A stretch of DNA of 64,000 nucleotides from Xylanimonas protaetiae. GTDB taxonomy: Bacteria; Actinomycetota; Actinomycetes; Actinomycetales; Cellulomonadaceae. Below are positions 7,669-15,950 of the stretch, piece by piece. Under the pieces are notes generated by a model. The model did not search any database, was not told the origin of the DNA, and was given only the letters and a program-made list of their open reading frames with translations. The translations under genes and the position numbers were made by a program. Position 1 is the first letter of the stretch. Each line of letters opens with the position of its first letter. The DNA lies in NCBI RefSeq assembly GCF_004135385.1, contig NZ_CP035493.1, positions 186,001 through 250,000 on the forward strand, in the 5' to 3' direction.

Positions 7669-9152
7669 CCGACACCGAGACCCAGCCCCGCGCCGTGAAG
7701 TTCTCCCGCCTGGCCCGACGCGGCATCCTGCTCGGGCTGTCCGGGCCGCAGCTGAACGTCCTCGGCGTGGCCGCCCTGCTGCTCGTGGCCGCGCTGTACT
7801 CCGGCGGGAACGCCGTCGCCGCCGCCATCCCGGTGCTCGCCGTCCTGATCGCCGTCGCCTTCGCCCATGCCGGCGGGCGGCCCCTGACCGCATGGGCTCC
7901 CATCGCCTGGCGGTGGGCTCGGCGCACCATCACCGGCCAGCTTGAGTTCCGCGCGCGCATCGGCCAACCCCGGCCGACCGGGACGCTCGCCCTGCCCGGC
8001 GACGCCGCCCGGCTGCGCGAGTACCTCGATCCGCAGACCGGCGCCGCATACGTGCACGACCCCCACGCGGGAACCCTGACCGCCGTCGTCCAGGTCACCC
8101 ACCCCGGCTTCGTGCTCCTGGACCCCACCGAGCAGGACCGCCGCGTGACCGCGTGGGGGCGCGCCCTGGCCACCGCCTGCCGCACCGGCCGCATCGCCTC
8201 CGTCCAGATCCTCGGGCGCACCCTGCCCGACTCGGGAAAGTCCCTCGCCGACTGGTGGCACACCCACGGCACCCGCGACGGCTCCTGGGCCGCCCAGATC
8301 TACGAACAGCTCGTCGACCGTGCCGGCCCCGCCGGGCAACGACACGCCTCCACCATCTCCATCGCCATCGACACGCGCACCGCCTCCCGCGCGATCCGAG
8401 CCGCCGGCGGTGGCCTGCGCGGCGCCGCAGCGGTGCTGCGCCACGAGCTCGACACCATGACCATGGCGCTGGCCGCTGCCGACATCACCGCCACAGCCCC
8501 GCTCGGCCCAGGCGACCTGGCCATCATGCTGCGCACCGCCTACGACCCCGCCGTCGCCGCCACCCTCGAACGCCACGGCGACCTCGGCCGCGACCTCGCC
8601 ACCGCCGGGCCGCTATCGGTGACCGAGTCCTGGGGGCACCTGCGCTCGGACTCCGCCTACCACGCCGTGCTGTGGATCTCCGAGTGGCCACGCACCCTCG
8701 TCAGCCCCGCCTTCCTGCAACCCCTGCTCACCTCGACCGGCGTGCAGCACGCGTTCACGCTGCTGTTCACCCCCGTCCGGGCGGACCTCGCCGCACGCGA
8801 CCTGCGCAAGAAGAAGACCGAGTACATCTCCGAAGCCGCCCAACGCGCCCGCATCGGGCAGATCGAAGACGCCACCCAGACCGCCGAGTACACCGACGTC
8901 CTCCAGCAAGAAGCCGACCTCACCACCGGCCACGGCCTCCTACGCGCCATTGGCCTCGTCACCGTCAGCGCCCCCAGCCTTGACGACCTCGAACGGTCCG
9001 TTGCCGTCATCGAGCAGGCCGCTGTCCAGTCCTACTGCGAGACCCGCCGCCTGTGGGGACAGCAAGCACAGGTGTTCACAGTGGCGGCGCTGCCGCTCTG
9101 CCACAGCGCAAACTCGAGTCCACTACGCTGGCCGCTCAGTCCCAGGCCTTGA
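7665..9152 (+). CDS. SCO6880-family transfer protein, C-terminus altered by insertion
   Basis: A 495-residue member of the SCO6880/PrgI-linked VirB4-N-like family. Two N-terminal membrane helices (about 25-70) are followed by a cytoplasmic domain; hallmark phrases include LVSPAFLQPLL, DLRKKKTEY and the tail block ETRRLWGQQAQVF. Family members usually end just after an LPLCRG-like sequence. Here the frame reads LPLC and then 17 unrelated residues to the stop. That point, about 9098, is where transfer-gene sequence gives way to minus-strand cargo. The protein probably keeps its fold, but its last residues are replaced. ATG 7665 overlaps the upstream stop. Confidence 0.85.
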   Translation: MTDTETQPRAVKFSRLARRGILLGLSGPQLNVLGVAALLLVAALYSGGNAVAAAIPVLAVLIAVAFAHAGGRPLTAWAPIAWRWARRTITGQLEFRARIGQPRPTGTLALPGDAARLREYLDPQTGAAYVHDPHAGTLTAVVQVTHPGFVLLDPTEQDRRVTAWGRALATACRTGRIASVQILGRTLPDSGKSLADWWHTHGTRDGSWAAQIYEQLVDRAGPAGQRHASTISIAIDTRTASRAIRAAGGGLRGAAAVLRHELDTMTMALAAADITATAPLGPGDLAIMLRTAYDPAVAATLERHGDLGRDLATAGPLSVTESWGHLRSDSAYHAVLWISEWPRTLVSPAFLQPLLTSTGVQHAFTLLFTPVRADLAARDLRKKKTEYISEAAQRARIGQIEDATQTAEYTDVLQQEADLTTGHGLLRAIGLVTVSAPSLDDLERSVAVIEQAAVQSYCETRRLWGQQAQVFTVAALPLCHSANSSPLRWPLSPRP

Positions 9153-9281
9153 GATCGCGCCCGTGGACGGCGTTCGACGATCACCTCGGTGAGCGAGAAG
9201 GCGGCTCCGGACGGGAACTGCCTGAGCGCAGCAACTGGATGAACCCGCAATGGTCCGAGTTCCCCCGGCCAGGCGCGCCCG

Positions 9282-11489
9282 TCAGATGGTGAGGTCGTCG
9301 GGTACGGACTGCCCGGGGAGCCAGGTACGTGCGGCCGTGCTCACGATGGCGGCCACGACCCACCAGACGGCGAGTGATGCCAGTCCGGCGAAGGCGGCGG
9401 TGCCGAGGATGACGGCCCAGGGAAGCTCGTATCCGTAGACGGAGGGGCGGATGGGGTATGCGGTCACGGCGCTGGCGGCTACTGCCAGCACGAGCCCTAT
9501 GACGACCGCGGGCATCAGCCGGACTCCGATGATGGTGGTGATGGCACTCCTGTCGATGCCGACGGTGGTCAGCGGTGCGATCTCGTCGGCCGATCGGATG
9601 ATCTCTGCGGTGGTGTTCGCGAATGCCCCGACAAGGACTAGGAGCACCCCGACGAGCCCGAAGAACGAGAGCCAGCGTGCTTGGTCGTAGGCGACCATCG
9701 AACCGACCAACCAGGAGTCCCCCGGCGTCTCGACCACGGGGAGTGGTGCGATCTCGTCGGTGACGGCCACTGCGAGTTCCACCCGGTCGATCAGTCCGCC
9801 GTCGATGCGGAAGAAGTACGTCTCAAGGCTGCCTCCGGCGGGTGCCGACTCTGTCTCGATGGGCGTTGCGCCAAGCCCCACGCTGACGAGGTAGTCCAGC
9901 GCGACCGGGTCGATGTCGGCCCGTGCCTGGTCGATTGTGCTCCCCGCCGTCAGCCCGAGGCGCTCGAGAACCTCGTCGCTGGTCGTTGCACGCTGGACGA
10001 TCTCCGTGTCACTGTCCAGACCATCGAGCCAGAAGTCGACGGCGACAAAGCCGCTCGGAAGGTTGTCCAGTGCATGCAGGGAGCTGCGACCGTCTCGTGC
10101 GGTTGCGGCGACGAGGTGCCCGTCGAGGGCGGCGGCCGTCGCCGCCGCGTCGCGGTCGACCCCGAAGCTCATGGCGACCGACGACAGGAGCACGACGATG
10201 ACCGTGCCGGCGGCGACCACGGAACCTACGCGGACGCTTGCACTGCGATGCCGCTCGAGCTGGCGGACTCCGATGAGTTGCCCTGCTCCCCCGCGGCGGC
10301 GCACCCACGCCGACAGCCCGCGGACGGCCAGCCCGAGGATCGCATCGATCAGCCCGGGCAGGGTCACGAGGATGCCGACGGTGATCGCCACGGTCGCGAA
10401 CAGGATGACGGGTTGGGCCCAGTCGAGATCTGTGCGCACGCTCAGTAGTGCGATCGGGATGAGAGCGCCGAGCATGGTCACGCACAATGCAGCGGACCCG
10501 AATCGTGAGCGCTGGCGTGCACGCCCGGCCTTGCGTACCCGGGTCGGCTGGTGGCGGCGGGCGGAGGCGAGAGCGACAGCACAGGCAGCAACCATGCACC
10601 CGACGGCGGCGGCTGCGACAACCGCCCCCGCGTGGGGGCGAAGGTCCGAGGCCAGGATCTCGAAGCCGACCATGGGCAGGTGCAGACCCGAGGTCACTGC
10701 CCAGGCGGCAAGAGCCACTGCTGCTGTGGCTCCGGCGAGCAAGGCCCACGCGTTACCGGCCAGGATCGCCCGCGCGCGCTGCCATGGGGAGGCCCCGATC
10801 CGCTCGAGCACCCTCAGTGCACCACCGACGTCGCGATCTCCCAGGCGAGCACCCCCGACGGCCAGGACGACGCCGCCGATGAGCGGGAAGGGCACCATTG
10901 CGGCAAGGAATGTCGTCAGCGGTTGCTGGTAGAGGATCTCCCCGACGACCGATCCGCCGCCGTGCCAGGCGCTGATCGGCACGAAGCTCGACTCGTCGAC
11001 CTGCTCGGCCGAGCGGAACACGTAGAGGAGTCGCTCGCCTGGGCTGACCAGGGCGGCGCGATCGATGACCGCCGCGATCGGCCCGTACCGTGCGGCGATG
11101 AGCCCGCCTTCATCCAGGTCCTTTAGGGCGGCGGACACGGCGATCTGCCCTGGGTCGGGCCACTCGGTCAGCCCTGGAGGAGGAGGCGCACCAGGATCGA
11201 CCCGCACGTAGTAGTACACGCCGATGTACTGGTGGTCGATGAACTCCCACCCCGTGGCGAGCAACGCCATCGGTGGCACCGCCTCGGACTCGGTCATCTG
11301 GCCCGAGCGGGCGAGCGCGCGGTCCATGCGCCCGTCGTACACCGCCGACGCGATGACCGCGCTCGCCGCGACGCTCCCGATCGTCAGCACCGCCAGGGCG
11401 ATCACGAACGCACGGATCCACCGCACCGGGCCACGCGGCCGGACCAGTCGCGCGAGCACCGCCGCCTTGTGCGGATAGGTCACTGCCAT
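9282..11489 (-). CDS. FtsX/MacB-like ABC transporter permease
   Basis: A 735-residue permease with an N-terminal membrane helix (about 20-45), a large extracytoplasmic domain and several C-terminal helices. The pattern suggests duplicated FtsX-like units: helices around 200-370, a second extracytoplasmic domain around 390-590, and helices 610-720. Its start overlaps the stop of the ATPase gene by 10 bases, so the two are translationally coupled. Such pairs export, or protect against, peptides and lipids at the cell surface. The neighbouring secreted 117-residue protein is the obvious candidate substrate, but that is inference. ATG 11487-11489 is preferred to an upstream start because homologous N-termini begin close to the first helix. 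Confidence 0.8.
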   Translation of the reverse strand: MAVTYPHKAAVLARLVRPRGPVRWIRAFVIALAVLTIGSVAASAVIASAVYDGRMDRALARSGQMTESEAVPPMALLATGWEFIDHQYIGVYYYVRVDPGAPPPPGLTEWPDPGQIAVSAALKDLDEGGLIAARYGPIAAVIDRAALVSPGERLLYVFRSAEQVDESSFVPISAWHGGGSVVGEILYQQPLTTFLAAMVPFPLIGGVVLAVGGARLGDRDVGGALRVLERIGASPWQRARAILAGNAWALLAGATAAVALAAWAVTSGLHLPMVGFEILASDLRPHAGAVVAAAAVGCMVAACAVALASARRHQPTRVRKAGRARQRSRFGSAALCVTMLGALIPIALLSVRTDLDWAQPVILFATVAITVGILVTLPGLIDAILGLAVRGLSAWVRRRGGAGQLIGVRQLERHRSASVRVGSVVAAGTVIVVLLSSVAMSFGVDRDAAATAAALDGHLVAATARDGRSSLHALDNLPSGFVAVDFWLDGLDSDTEIVQRATTSDEVLERLGLTAGSTIDQARADIDPVALDYLVSVGLGATPIETESAPAGGSLETYFFRIDGGLIDRVELAVAVTDEIAPLPVVETPGDSWLVGSMVAYDQARWLSFFGLVGVLLVLVGAFANTTAEIIRSADEIAPLTTVGIDRSAITTIIGVRLMPAVVIGLVLAVAASAVTAYPIRPSVYGYELPWAVILGTAAFAGLASLAVWWVVAAIVSTAARTWLPGQSVPDDLTI

Positions 11490-12142
11490 TCCAGCCCTCC
11501 CGCACGAAGAACCCCGGTGCGCTGCGCCCTGGCGGCGACAAGAGGTTCGTGGGTCACCACTACCAGCGCGCACGCCCACTGCTTCGGCGCCGAAAACACG
11601 ACATCGGCGATCTCGTCACGCGAGTCGACATCGAGAGAGCCGGTCGGCTCGTCAGCCACGATCAGCGACGGACGGTTGATCAACGCCCGCGCCAGCGCGG
11701 TGCGCTGTCGCTCACCACCAGAGAGCCGGTCCGACGACAGATCGACGTCGCCTACCCCCACCGCTTCCAGGAGTTCGCGGCCACGTGCGCTCGCCTCGGC
11801 GGTCGGCACCCCGGCCAGAAGCGCGGGCACGATGACGTTCTCCAGCGGCGTCAACGCGGGCAGCAGCTCGCCGTGCTGAAAGACCGATCCGACGTGCTTC
11901 TGCCGCATTCTCGCGGCAGCACGCCGCCGCCCGCCGTCCATCGGTTGGCCGGCGATGTTGATCGTCCCGCTCGCCGGGGCCATCAGGCCCAGCAGAACGT
12001 TGAGAAACGTCGACTTCCCTGCCCCCGACGGACCCATGATCGCGACTGCCTCACCGGCCTCCACGCTCAGGGAGACCTGGTCAAGAATCGTTCGCTCACC
12101 AAACCGGAAGGTGACCTCCCGGACATCGAGCATGGGTTCCAT
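11480..12142 (-). CDS. ABC transporter ATP-binding protein, LolD/MacB type
   Basis: A complete 220-residue nucleotide-binding domain. Walker A is GPSGAGKS (about residues 37-44), the signature LSGGERQRTALARAL is near 142, Walker B is LIVADEPTGSLD, and the H-loop is VVVTHE. These are typical of LolD/MacB/SalX-type ATPases that work with FtsX-like permeases by mechanotransmission. It is coupled to the permease gene downstream. A hairpin at 12195-12232 separates it from the secreted-protein gene upstream. Confidence 0.9.
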   Translation of the reverse strand: MEPMLDVREVTFRFGERTILDQVSLSVEAGEAVAIMGPSGAGKSTFLNVLLGLMAPASGTINIAGQPMDGGRRRAAARMRQKHVGSVFQHGELLPALTPLENVIVPALLAGVPTAEASARGRELLEAVGVGDVDLSSDRLSGGERQRTALARALINRPSLIVADEPTGSLDVDSRDEIADVVFSAPKQWACALVVVTHEPLVAARAQRTGVLRAGGLEWQ

Positions 12143-12194
12143 CGCTCTGCACCTCTCTCAGACATCCAAGGCCCGCGTCTTCACCGTGAGCCAA

Positions 12195-12232
12195 TGCCGG
12201 TTGGCACCCGAGGACACGGGCGTCAACCGGCA
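12195..12232 (-). terminator. Stem-loop between secreted-protein gene and ABC pair
   Basis: TGCCGGTTG (12195-12203) pairs with CAACCGGCA (12224-12232). The 20-base loop contains a further CCCG/CGGG match. It lies 81 bases after the stop of the 117-residue secreted protein, in the direction of its transcription. It could terminate that message or reduce read-through into the ABC genes. No U-tract is visible, which is common in high-GC actinobacteria. Confidence 0.5.
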
Positions 12233-12312
12233 CTGGATCGCCCTAGCAGCCCTGTTGCCGTTGCAGTGACTACACCTGAGCATCGTTCACGCTGTTTTGG
12301 CAGACAGTGCTG

Positions 12313-12666
12313 CTACTTCCAGCTGCCGCACTGCATCCCGCCCAGGAGCGCTCCTGAGCGGCACGCCAGGAGCCCGTTGACGTTGTTCGCGAGGCCCGTC
12401 TTCGTCGCCGTCGCGCCGGGGCCGCTCTTGTTGTTGAAGGCGTAGACGGTGCCCCCGCTACCGCTCACCGTGTACTGCGCCTGAACCCAGCGGCCGTCGT
12501 CGCTGTTGTCCTTGACGGAGACCGACTTGGTACCAGTCGTTGCCGTGGCCCGCACGACGCCGTCCACGCTGACCGTCGCCGTGAGCGCGTGGGCGGCACC
12601 CATGCCGCCGATCGAGAGTGCGCCAGCAACGGCGACACCGATGAGTCGACACACAGACTTCTTCAT
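12313..12666 (-). CDS. Small secreted protein of unknown function, 117 residues
   Basis: Starts MKKSVCRLIGVAVAGALS and has a clear Sec signal peptide with cleavage after AHA (about residue 28-29). The mature ~89 residues are Thr/Ser/Val/Gly-rich and beta-like, with a GTKSVSVKDNSDDGRW segment. Two late cysteines (CRSGALLGGMQC) could form a disulfide loop near the C-terminus. A SD-like AGGAAG precedes the ATG. Small secreted proteins beside a dedicated FtsX-type ABC pair recall lactococcin-972-type bacteriocin loci, although the sequence does not match that family as I know it. It could also be a stress-secreted protein controlled by the adjacent sigma factor. Confidence 0.7.
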   Translation of the reverse strand: MKKSVCRLIGVAVAGALSIGGMGAAHALTATVSVDGVVRATATTGTKSVSVKDNSDDGRWVQAQYTVSGSGGTVYAFNNKSGPGATATKTGLANNVNGLLACRSGALLGGMQCGSWK

Positions 12667-12824
12667 CTTCCTGATCCTTCCTCGCAGCGCATGATGGTGC
12701 GGATCGGGTAACACTGCCGCTCATGCCTGCGTGTTCGGGGTGCGCGTGGCCGGTTGGCCCGCTCACCCTGTAGGTGACATTCCGGCCGCGGATTTACGCA
12801 GAATCTCGTGTGGCGTGTGTCACG

Positions 12825-13892
12825 TCATGGTTCGGTGGTCGCGGGTGCGCCGATCGTTTCGACCATCCCGGTGCGGAGCCAGACCTCGAACCCGGTCACG
12901 GTGGGTTCGGTGATGTCGAGCGCTGGGTCTGTGACGGTGATGGTCTCGGTGCCGATGAGCTGACCGGTGATCGTGGAGACGTGGAGCACGAAGACCTGGT
13001 GGATACCGGTGTCGGGCCGGTCCCAGTCAATGGCGAACCCGTCAGCGGGTTGTCCGTCGCGTGCCGTGGTGTGCCCGAGGTGCCTGACTGTGGGCTCACC
13101 GGCGAGGACGTCCCACATGGCCGCGGCCAGATCGGCGGGCATCACGAAGCGACCGTGAAGGTCCGCGATCTCGGCAGCGAGCGTCCAGGCTTGCTCGTCA
13201 GCGCCTGCGGTTGCCGGTAGGGCCCAACGCTCCAAGAGGGCCGCGCGGAGGGCCTGCGGGTCGCGGGGCAGCATGTCGGGCAGGCTTGGGTCGAAGGCTC
13301 CTGCTGGTGCGGTGTCCGTGGAGCGCAGCACATCCGGTTTCGGGGTAGCGGTCGACTTCAGGCGGCCGTCAAGGTCGAGGGCTGCGCCGCGCGACTGGTC
13401 CATGCGCGCGGCCCCGTCTGGTCCCAACCACATCTGAGTGACCGTCGGGATCAGATCGGCGTCGACGTCGTCGCCCGCATGGACGGACATCAGCCACCCG
13501 GAACGCGCGACGTACTGCACGTCTCCCGTGCCCGACACCGGATGGTCCCTCGCAGCCAGGGCCGCCTCGCGAAGCTCCGCGGAGGCGACCGGAGCATCGG
13601 CAGCGTTCTGGGGCGCGGCGGTCGTGTACTCCAGCAGCGCCGGGAAAGCCACGGCGGGGGCGGGCGCGAACACCATCGTCGTCGCGAGCGCGACCGCGGT
13701 GACGACGGCTGCTGCCGACGCGAGCCACGCGTTGCGCCTGGCGGTCCGGCGCCGATCGGCCGCACGGATCTGCCACAGCATCTGCTCCACGTCGCCCTGG
13801 TCGGGGAGGTGGTCTTCCGGCAACGGCAGCACGCCCTGCTCGTGCAGGAGCGCGCGCAGCTCGGCGACAAGCCGTTCATCGTTCGAGGCCAC
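12825..13892 (-). CDS. CU044_5270-like membrane protein, probable anti-sigma-type partner
   Basis: A 355-residue protein. A charged cytoplasmic N-terminus of about 60 residues (ERLVAELRALLHEQ) is followed by one membrane helix (about 62-85) and a large extracytoplasmic domain containing GDVQYVARSGW and IDWDRP stretches. This layout matches the CU044_5270 family that accompanies ECF sigma genes in actinobacteria. GTG 13890-13892 lies inside the last 17 bases of the sigma gene, so translation is coupled. By position it likely senses an envelope signal and modulates the sigma factor; there is no zinc-type HxxxCxxC motif. Confidence 0.7.
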   Translation of the reverse strand: MASNDERLVAELRALLHEQGVLPLPEDHLPDQGDVEQMLWQIRAADRRRTARRNAWLASAAAVVTAVALATTMVFAPAPAVAFPALLEYTTAAPQNAADAPVASAELREAALAARDHPVSGTGDVQYVARSGWLMSVHAGDDVDADLIPTVTQMWLGPDGAARMDQSRGAALDLDGRLKSTATPKPDVLRSTDTAPAGAFDPSLPDMLPRDPQALRAALLERWALPATAGADEQAWTLAAEIADLHGRFVMPADLAAAMWDVLAGEPTVRHLGHTTARDGQPADGFAIDWDRPDTGIHQVFVLHVSTITGQLIGTETITVTDPALDITEPTVTGFEVWLRTGMVETIGAPATTEP

Positions 13893-14418
13893 GTCTGATC
13901 CCTTCCGTCTCGGCGTCGACGAGCGGACGCAGCCGCTGCAGTGCCCGGGAGACACGCGTGCTGATCGTCGAGGTGGGGTGTCCCAGGATCGCTCCGGCCT
14001 CGGCGAACGTGAACCCGGAGATCGTCACCAGGTACACCGGCGCCCGTTCATGGGCAGGGAGCTCGCCCAGCCACCGCTGCACCCGGTCTGTCGCGACGAC
14101 GCCGTCAGCGGGTTCGCATGCACGGTGCGGCTGAGCGGCGACGGAAGCCTCGACGCGCCGGTCTCGAGCGTGCGTGCGGTACAGCTCGAGGATCTTCTTG
14201 TGGGCGATCCCGAACACCCACGCCCGCCACCGGTCCTGCGTCGGCGGACGGTCGCCCCAACGCCGCCACGCCGTGGTGAAAGCCTCGGAGACCACATCGG
14301 CGACGTCGTTCGGGCCGACCTGACGCAGCACATACCCGTGGAGATCGGAGTACGTAGAGCGTGCGAACTCCTCGAACTCAGCACGAGGGCCGTGACCGAG
14401 GCGGAAGCGATCTAGCAC
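13876..14418 (-). CDS. ECF-type RNA polymerase sigma factor
   Basis: About 180 residues. Region 2 is visible as a helix-rich block (FARSTYSDLHGYVLRQVG, then DVVSEAFTTAWRRW, then WVFGIAHKKILELYR). Region 4 is visible as LGELPAHERAPVYLVTISGFTFAEAGAILGHP, ending in the recognition helix TSTISTRVSRALQRL. The start GTG 14416-14418 overlaps the stop of the I36 inhibitor gene (GTGcTAG), suggesting the inhibitor, sigma factor and membrane partner are cotranscribed. An upstream ATG inside the inhibitor gene is possible but would add junk sequence. Confidence 0.85.
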   Translation of the reverse strand: MLDRFRLGHGPRAEFEEFARSTYSDLHGYVLRQVGPNDVADVVSEAFTTAWRRWGDRPPTQDRWRAWVFGIAHKKILELYRTHARDRRVEASVAAQPHRACEPADGVVATDRVQRWLGELPAHERAPVYLVTISGFTFAEAGAILGHPTSTISTRVSRALQRLRPLVDAETEGIRRGLER

Positions 14419-14804
14419 GACGTCGTGGTCAAGAACCGCACCGATCCAGCGGGTACCGAAACGGATGCAGACTGCACCCCGGCAGCGAAGCATTGAGACG
14501 TCCCGGTGCCGCCTGCGCCCGAGAACACGCGAACAGCTCGCCCTGACCGGTTCCACACCGACATCGCTCGCGACACTCCGGTCACGTTCTGGTTGCCGGT
14601 CGCATCGAAGAACCCGCCCGTGTACATGCTGCCTGACCACAGGCAGAAGCGACCAGCGAGACACGACGCTGAACTCAACGGCATGACGTCCGGAGATGAA
14701 GCCTGAGCAGGAGCGGCCAGGCCGACAGTCAACACGCCAAGTGCAACAAGCGCTGCAGTGACTCGGGGAAGACGGGGGTGCAGACGTCGCTTCGAGTAGG
14801 TCAT
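14412..14804 (-). CDS. Secreted peptidase inhibitor, I36 (SMPI-like) family
   Basis: A 130-residue protein with a twin-basic N-terminus (YSKRRLHPRL) and signal peptide ending around AQA (residue ~36). The mature domain has the I36/beta-gamma-crystallin-like pattern CLAGRFCLWSG followed by a Gly/aromatic strand (YTGGFF), two further cysteines, and a C-terminal TTTSC. Four conserved cysteines could form two disulfides, as in the Streptomyces metalloproteinase inhibitor SMPI. It overlaps the downstream sigma gene by 7 bases. ATG 14802-14804 is chosen because upstream residues do not fit a signal peptide. Confidence 0.75.
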   Translation of the reverse strand: MTYSKRRLHPRLPRVTAALVALGVLTVGLAAPAQASSPDVMPLSSASCLAGRFCLWSGSMYTGGFFDATGNQNVTGVSRAMSVWNRSGRAVRVFSGAGGTGTSQCFAAGVQSASVSVPAGSVRFLTTTSC

Positions 14805-15311
14805 GTTCGAGTCTCTCGGGCACATGGACCGCCCCGATAGCTTCTGGCACGAGCCGATCTGTGCCCCGACCCAACTCGGAGCGCTGCGCCTCGGGAGCGT
14901 CGGCGAGTTCCGGAGGAAGCGATTCCGGGAACGCCCTGCGAGCGTGCTGAAACCACCTGGACGCCCGCACCGATCAGAGCTCCAGCCCTCCTCGTCAAGA
15001 GAGCGACGCTGGCGTCGCTGGCAGGTCGCAGCGACTCACCCTTTACCCCCTGGTTCGGCGTTGTCGCTGGCCGTGCCGTCGCGACAGATGGCCGTCTCCA
15101 TCGCGCCACGATGCTCGGGCCCAGGATCGGCGTCTTGCAGGAGCGCGTCGATCCACTGATTGGAGATCGGAAGAGTCCTCCGCGCGTCGGCGACGACGGT
15201 GTCCCCGTTCGCAAGCAGCCTGCCAGCACGGCCATCCGCCCAGTGCATATCGTTCACGGGCATCGATTGCAGTCTGGTACATCCGCGATGTGCATCAGTA
15301 TGTTCGGCGTC
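14805..15311. other. Cargo-1 right flank with no clear gene
   Basis: Between the I36 inhibitor gene and the A24 peptidase I find no strongly supported gene. A minus-strand frame of 75 codons (15036-15263) reads with protein-like composition (GRAGRLLANGDTVVADARRT) but has no ribosome binding site and no family I recognise; it may be a gene fragment left at the insertion boundary. The promoter for the inhibitor-sigma operon must lie just right of 14,804. Confidence 0.35.
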
Positions 15312-15905
15312 ATGGCCGAGATGGACGCCGAGCCGTCAGGACCAGCCGGAACCCCAACCGCCCAAGCAGCAGCACTGGCGTCTCGGCATGGAGCCGCAGT
15401 CCTTGTCGTTGCCGCTGCACTTACCGCCGTCGCGCTCGCATTCGGCGCCGACTCCTGGACCACAACCGTGCTGGTCTGCGTGGCCCCATTCGCCGCTGCC
15501 GCCGCCGTGATCGACGTCAGGTGCCAGCGGATCCCGACACCGATCGTGGCTCTGACGCTCATGCTGGCCCTCGCCATCCTCCTCGTGGGCACCACCTTCT
15601 TGGGCGATGTCGCGCGGCTCGGCCGCGCGATCCTTGCCGCTGTCAGCGTCGGCGTGCTGTACCTGCTGCTGTGGCGCTTCGCGTCGCTGGGTCTGGGCGA
15701 CGTGCGCCTGGCGACGGTCCTGGGGCTGGTCGCCGGGTGGGCCGGCTGGCCGATGGTCGCCTGGTTCATCATCGCCGCGCACCTGCTCGCGGCGCCGTTC
15801 GCCGTCTGGCAGCTGGTCCGAGGTCGTCGCGGGCCGATCCCGTTCGGCCCGTTCCTCGTCGCAGGCCTGTACCTCGCCGTCGTCCTCCAGGCGCTGGTGA
15901 ACTGA
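15312..15905 (+). CDS. A24-type prepilin peptidase without methyltransferase domain
   Basis: About 197 residues, five to six membrane helices. Both catalytic aspartates of A24 peptidases are present: the first in IDVRCQRIP, the second in the diagnostic GLGD block (SLGLGDVRLA). The PFGPFL motif near the end also fits. The N-terminal cysteine-rich methylase region of PilD is absent, as in TadV/FlaK-type enzymes. The start is uncertain: ATGs at 15288, 15300, 15312 and 15321 are all in frame. It lies 45 bases before the next transfer gene, so it probably belongs to the conjugation operon and may process the small pilin-like proteins. Confidence 0.75.
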   Translation: MAEMDAEPSGPAGTPTAQAAALASRHGAAVLVVAAALTAVALAFGADSWTTTVLVCVAPFAAAAAVIDVRCQRIPTPIVALTLMLALAILLVGTTFLGDVARLGRAILAAVSVGVLYLLLWRFASLGLGDVRLATVLGLVAGWAGWPMVAWFIIAAHLLAAPFAVWQLVRGRRGPIPFGPFLVAGLYLAVVLQALVN

Positions 15906-15907
15906 TC

Positions 15908-15950
15908 GCGCACACCTGCGTGTGACGACCCTTGTCACCTGGAGGCCGCG
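15908..15950 (+). promoter_or_regulatory. Leader with GCACACCT motif and SD, copy 1
   Basis: GCACACCT at 15910-15917 is part of a small inverted repeat (CACAC-CTGC-GTGTG) and is followed by CACCTGGAGGCCGCG just before ATG 15951. A near copy of this layout precedes the SSB gene, and the GCACACCT core also precedes the ArdC and 35,943 genes. A regulatory role is inferred from this recurrence. Confidence 0.4.

Noticed and set aside
9681-10932. Plus-strand frames opposite the FtsX-like permease
   Set aside because: Shadows of the minus-strand permease gene with low-complexity composition.
14419-14970. Longer ECF sigma factor starting near 14,970
   Set aside because: The extension overlaps the whole I36 inhibitor gene in another frame and has no sigma-like sequence.
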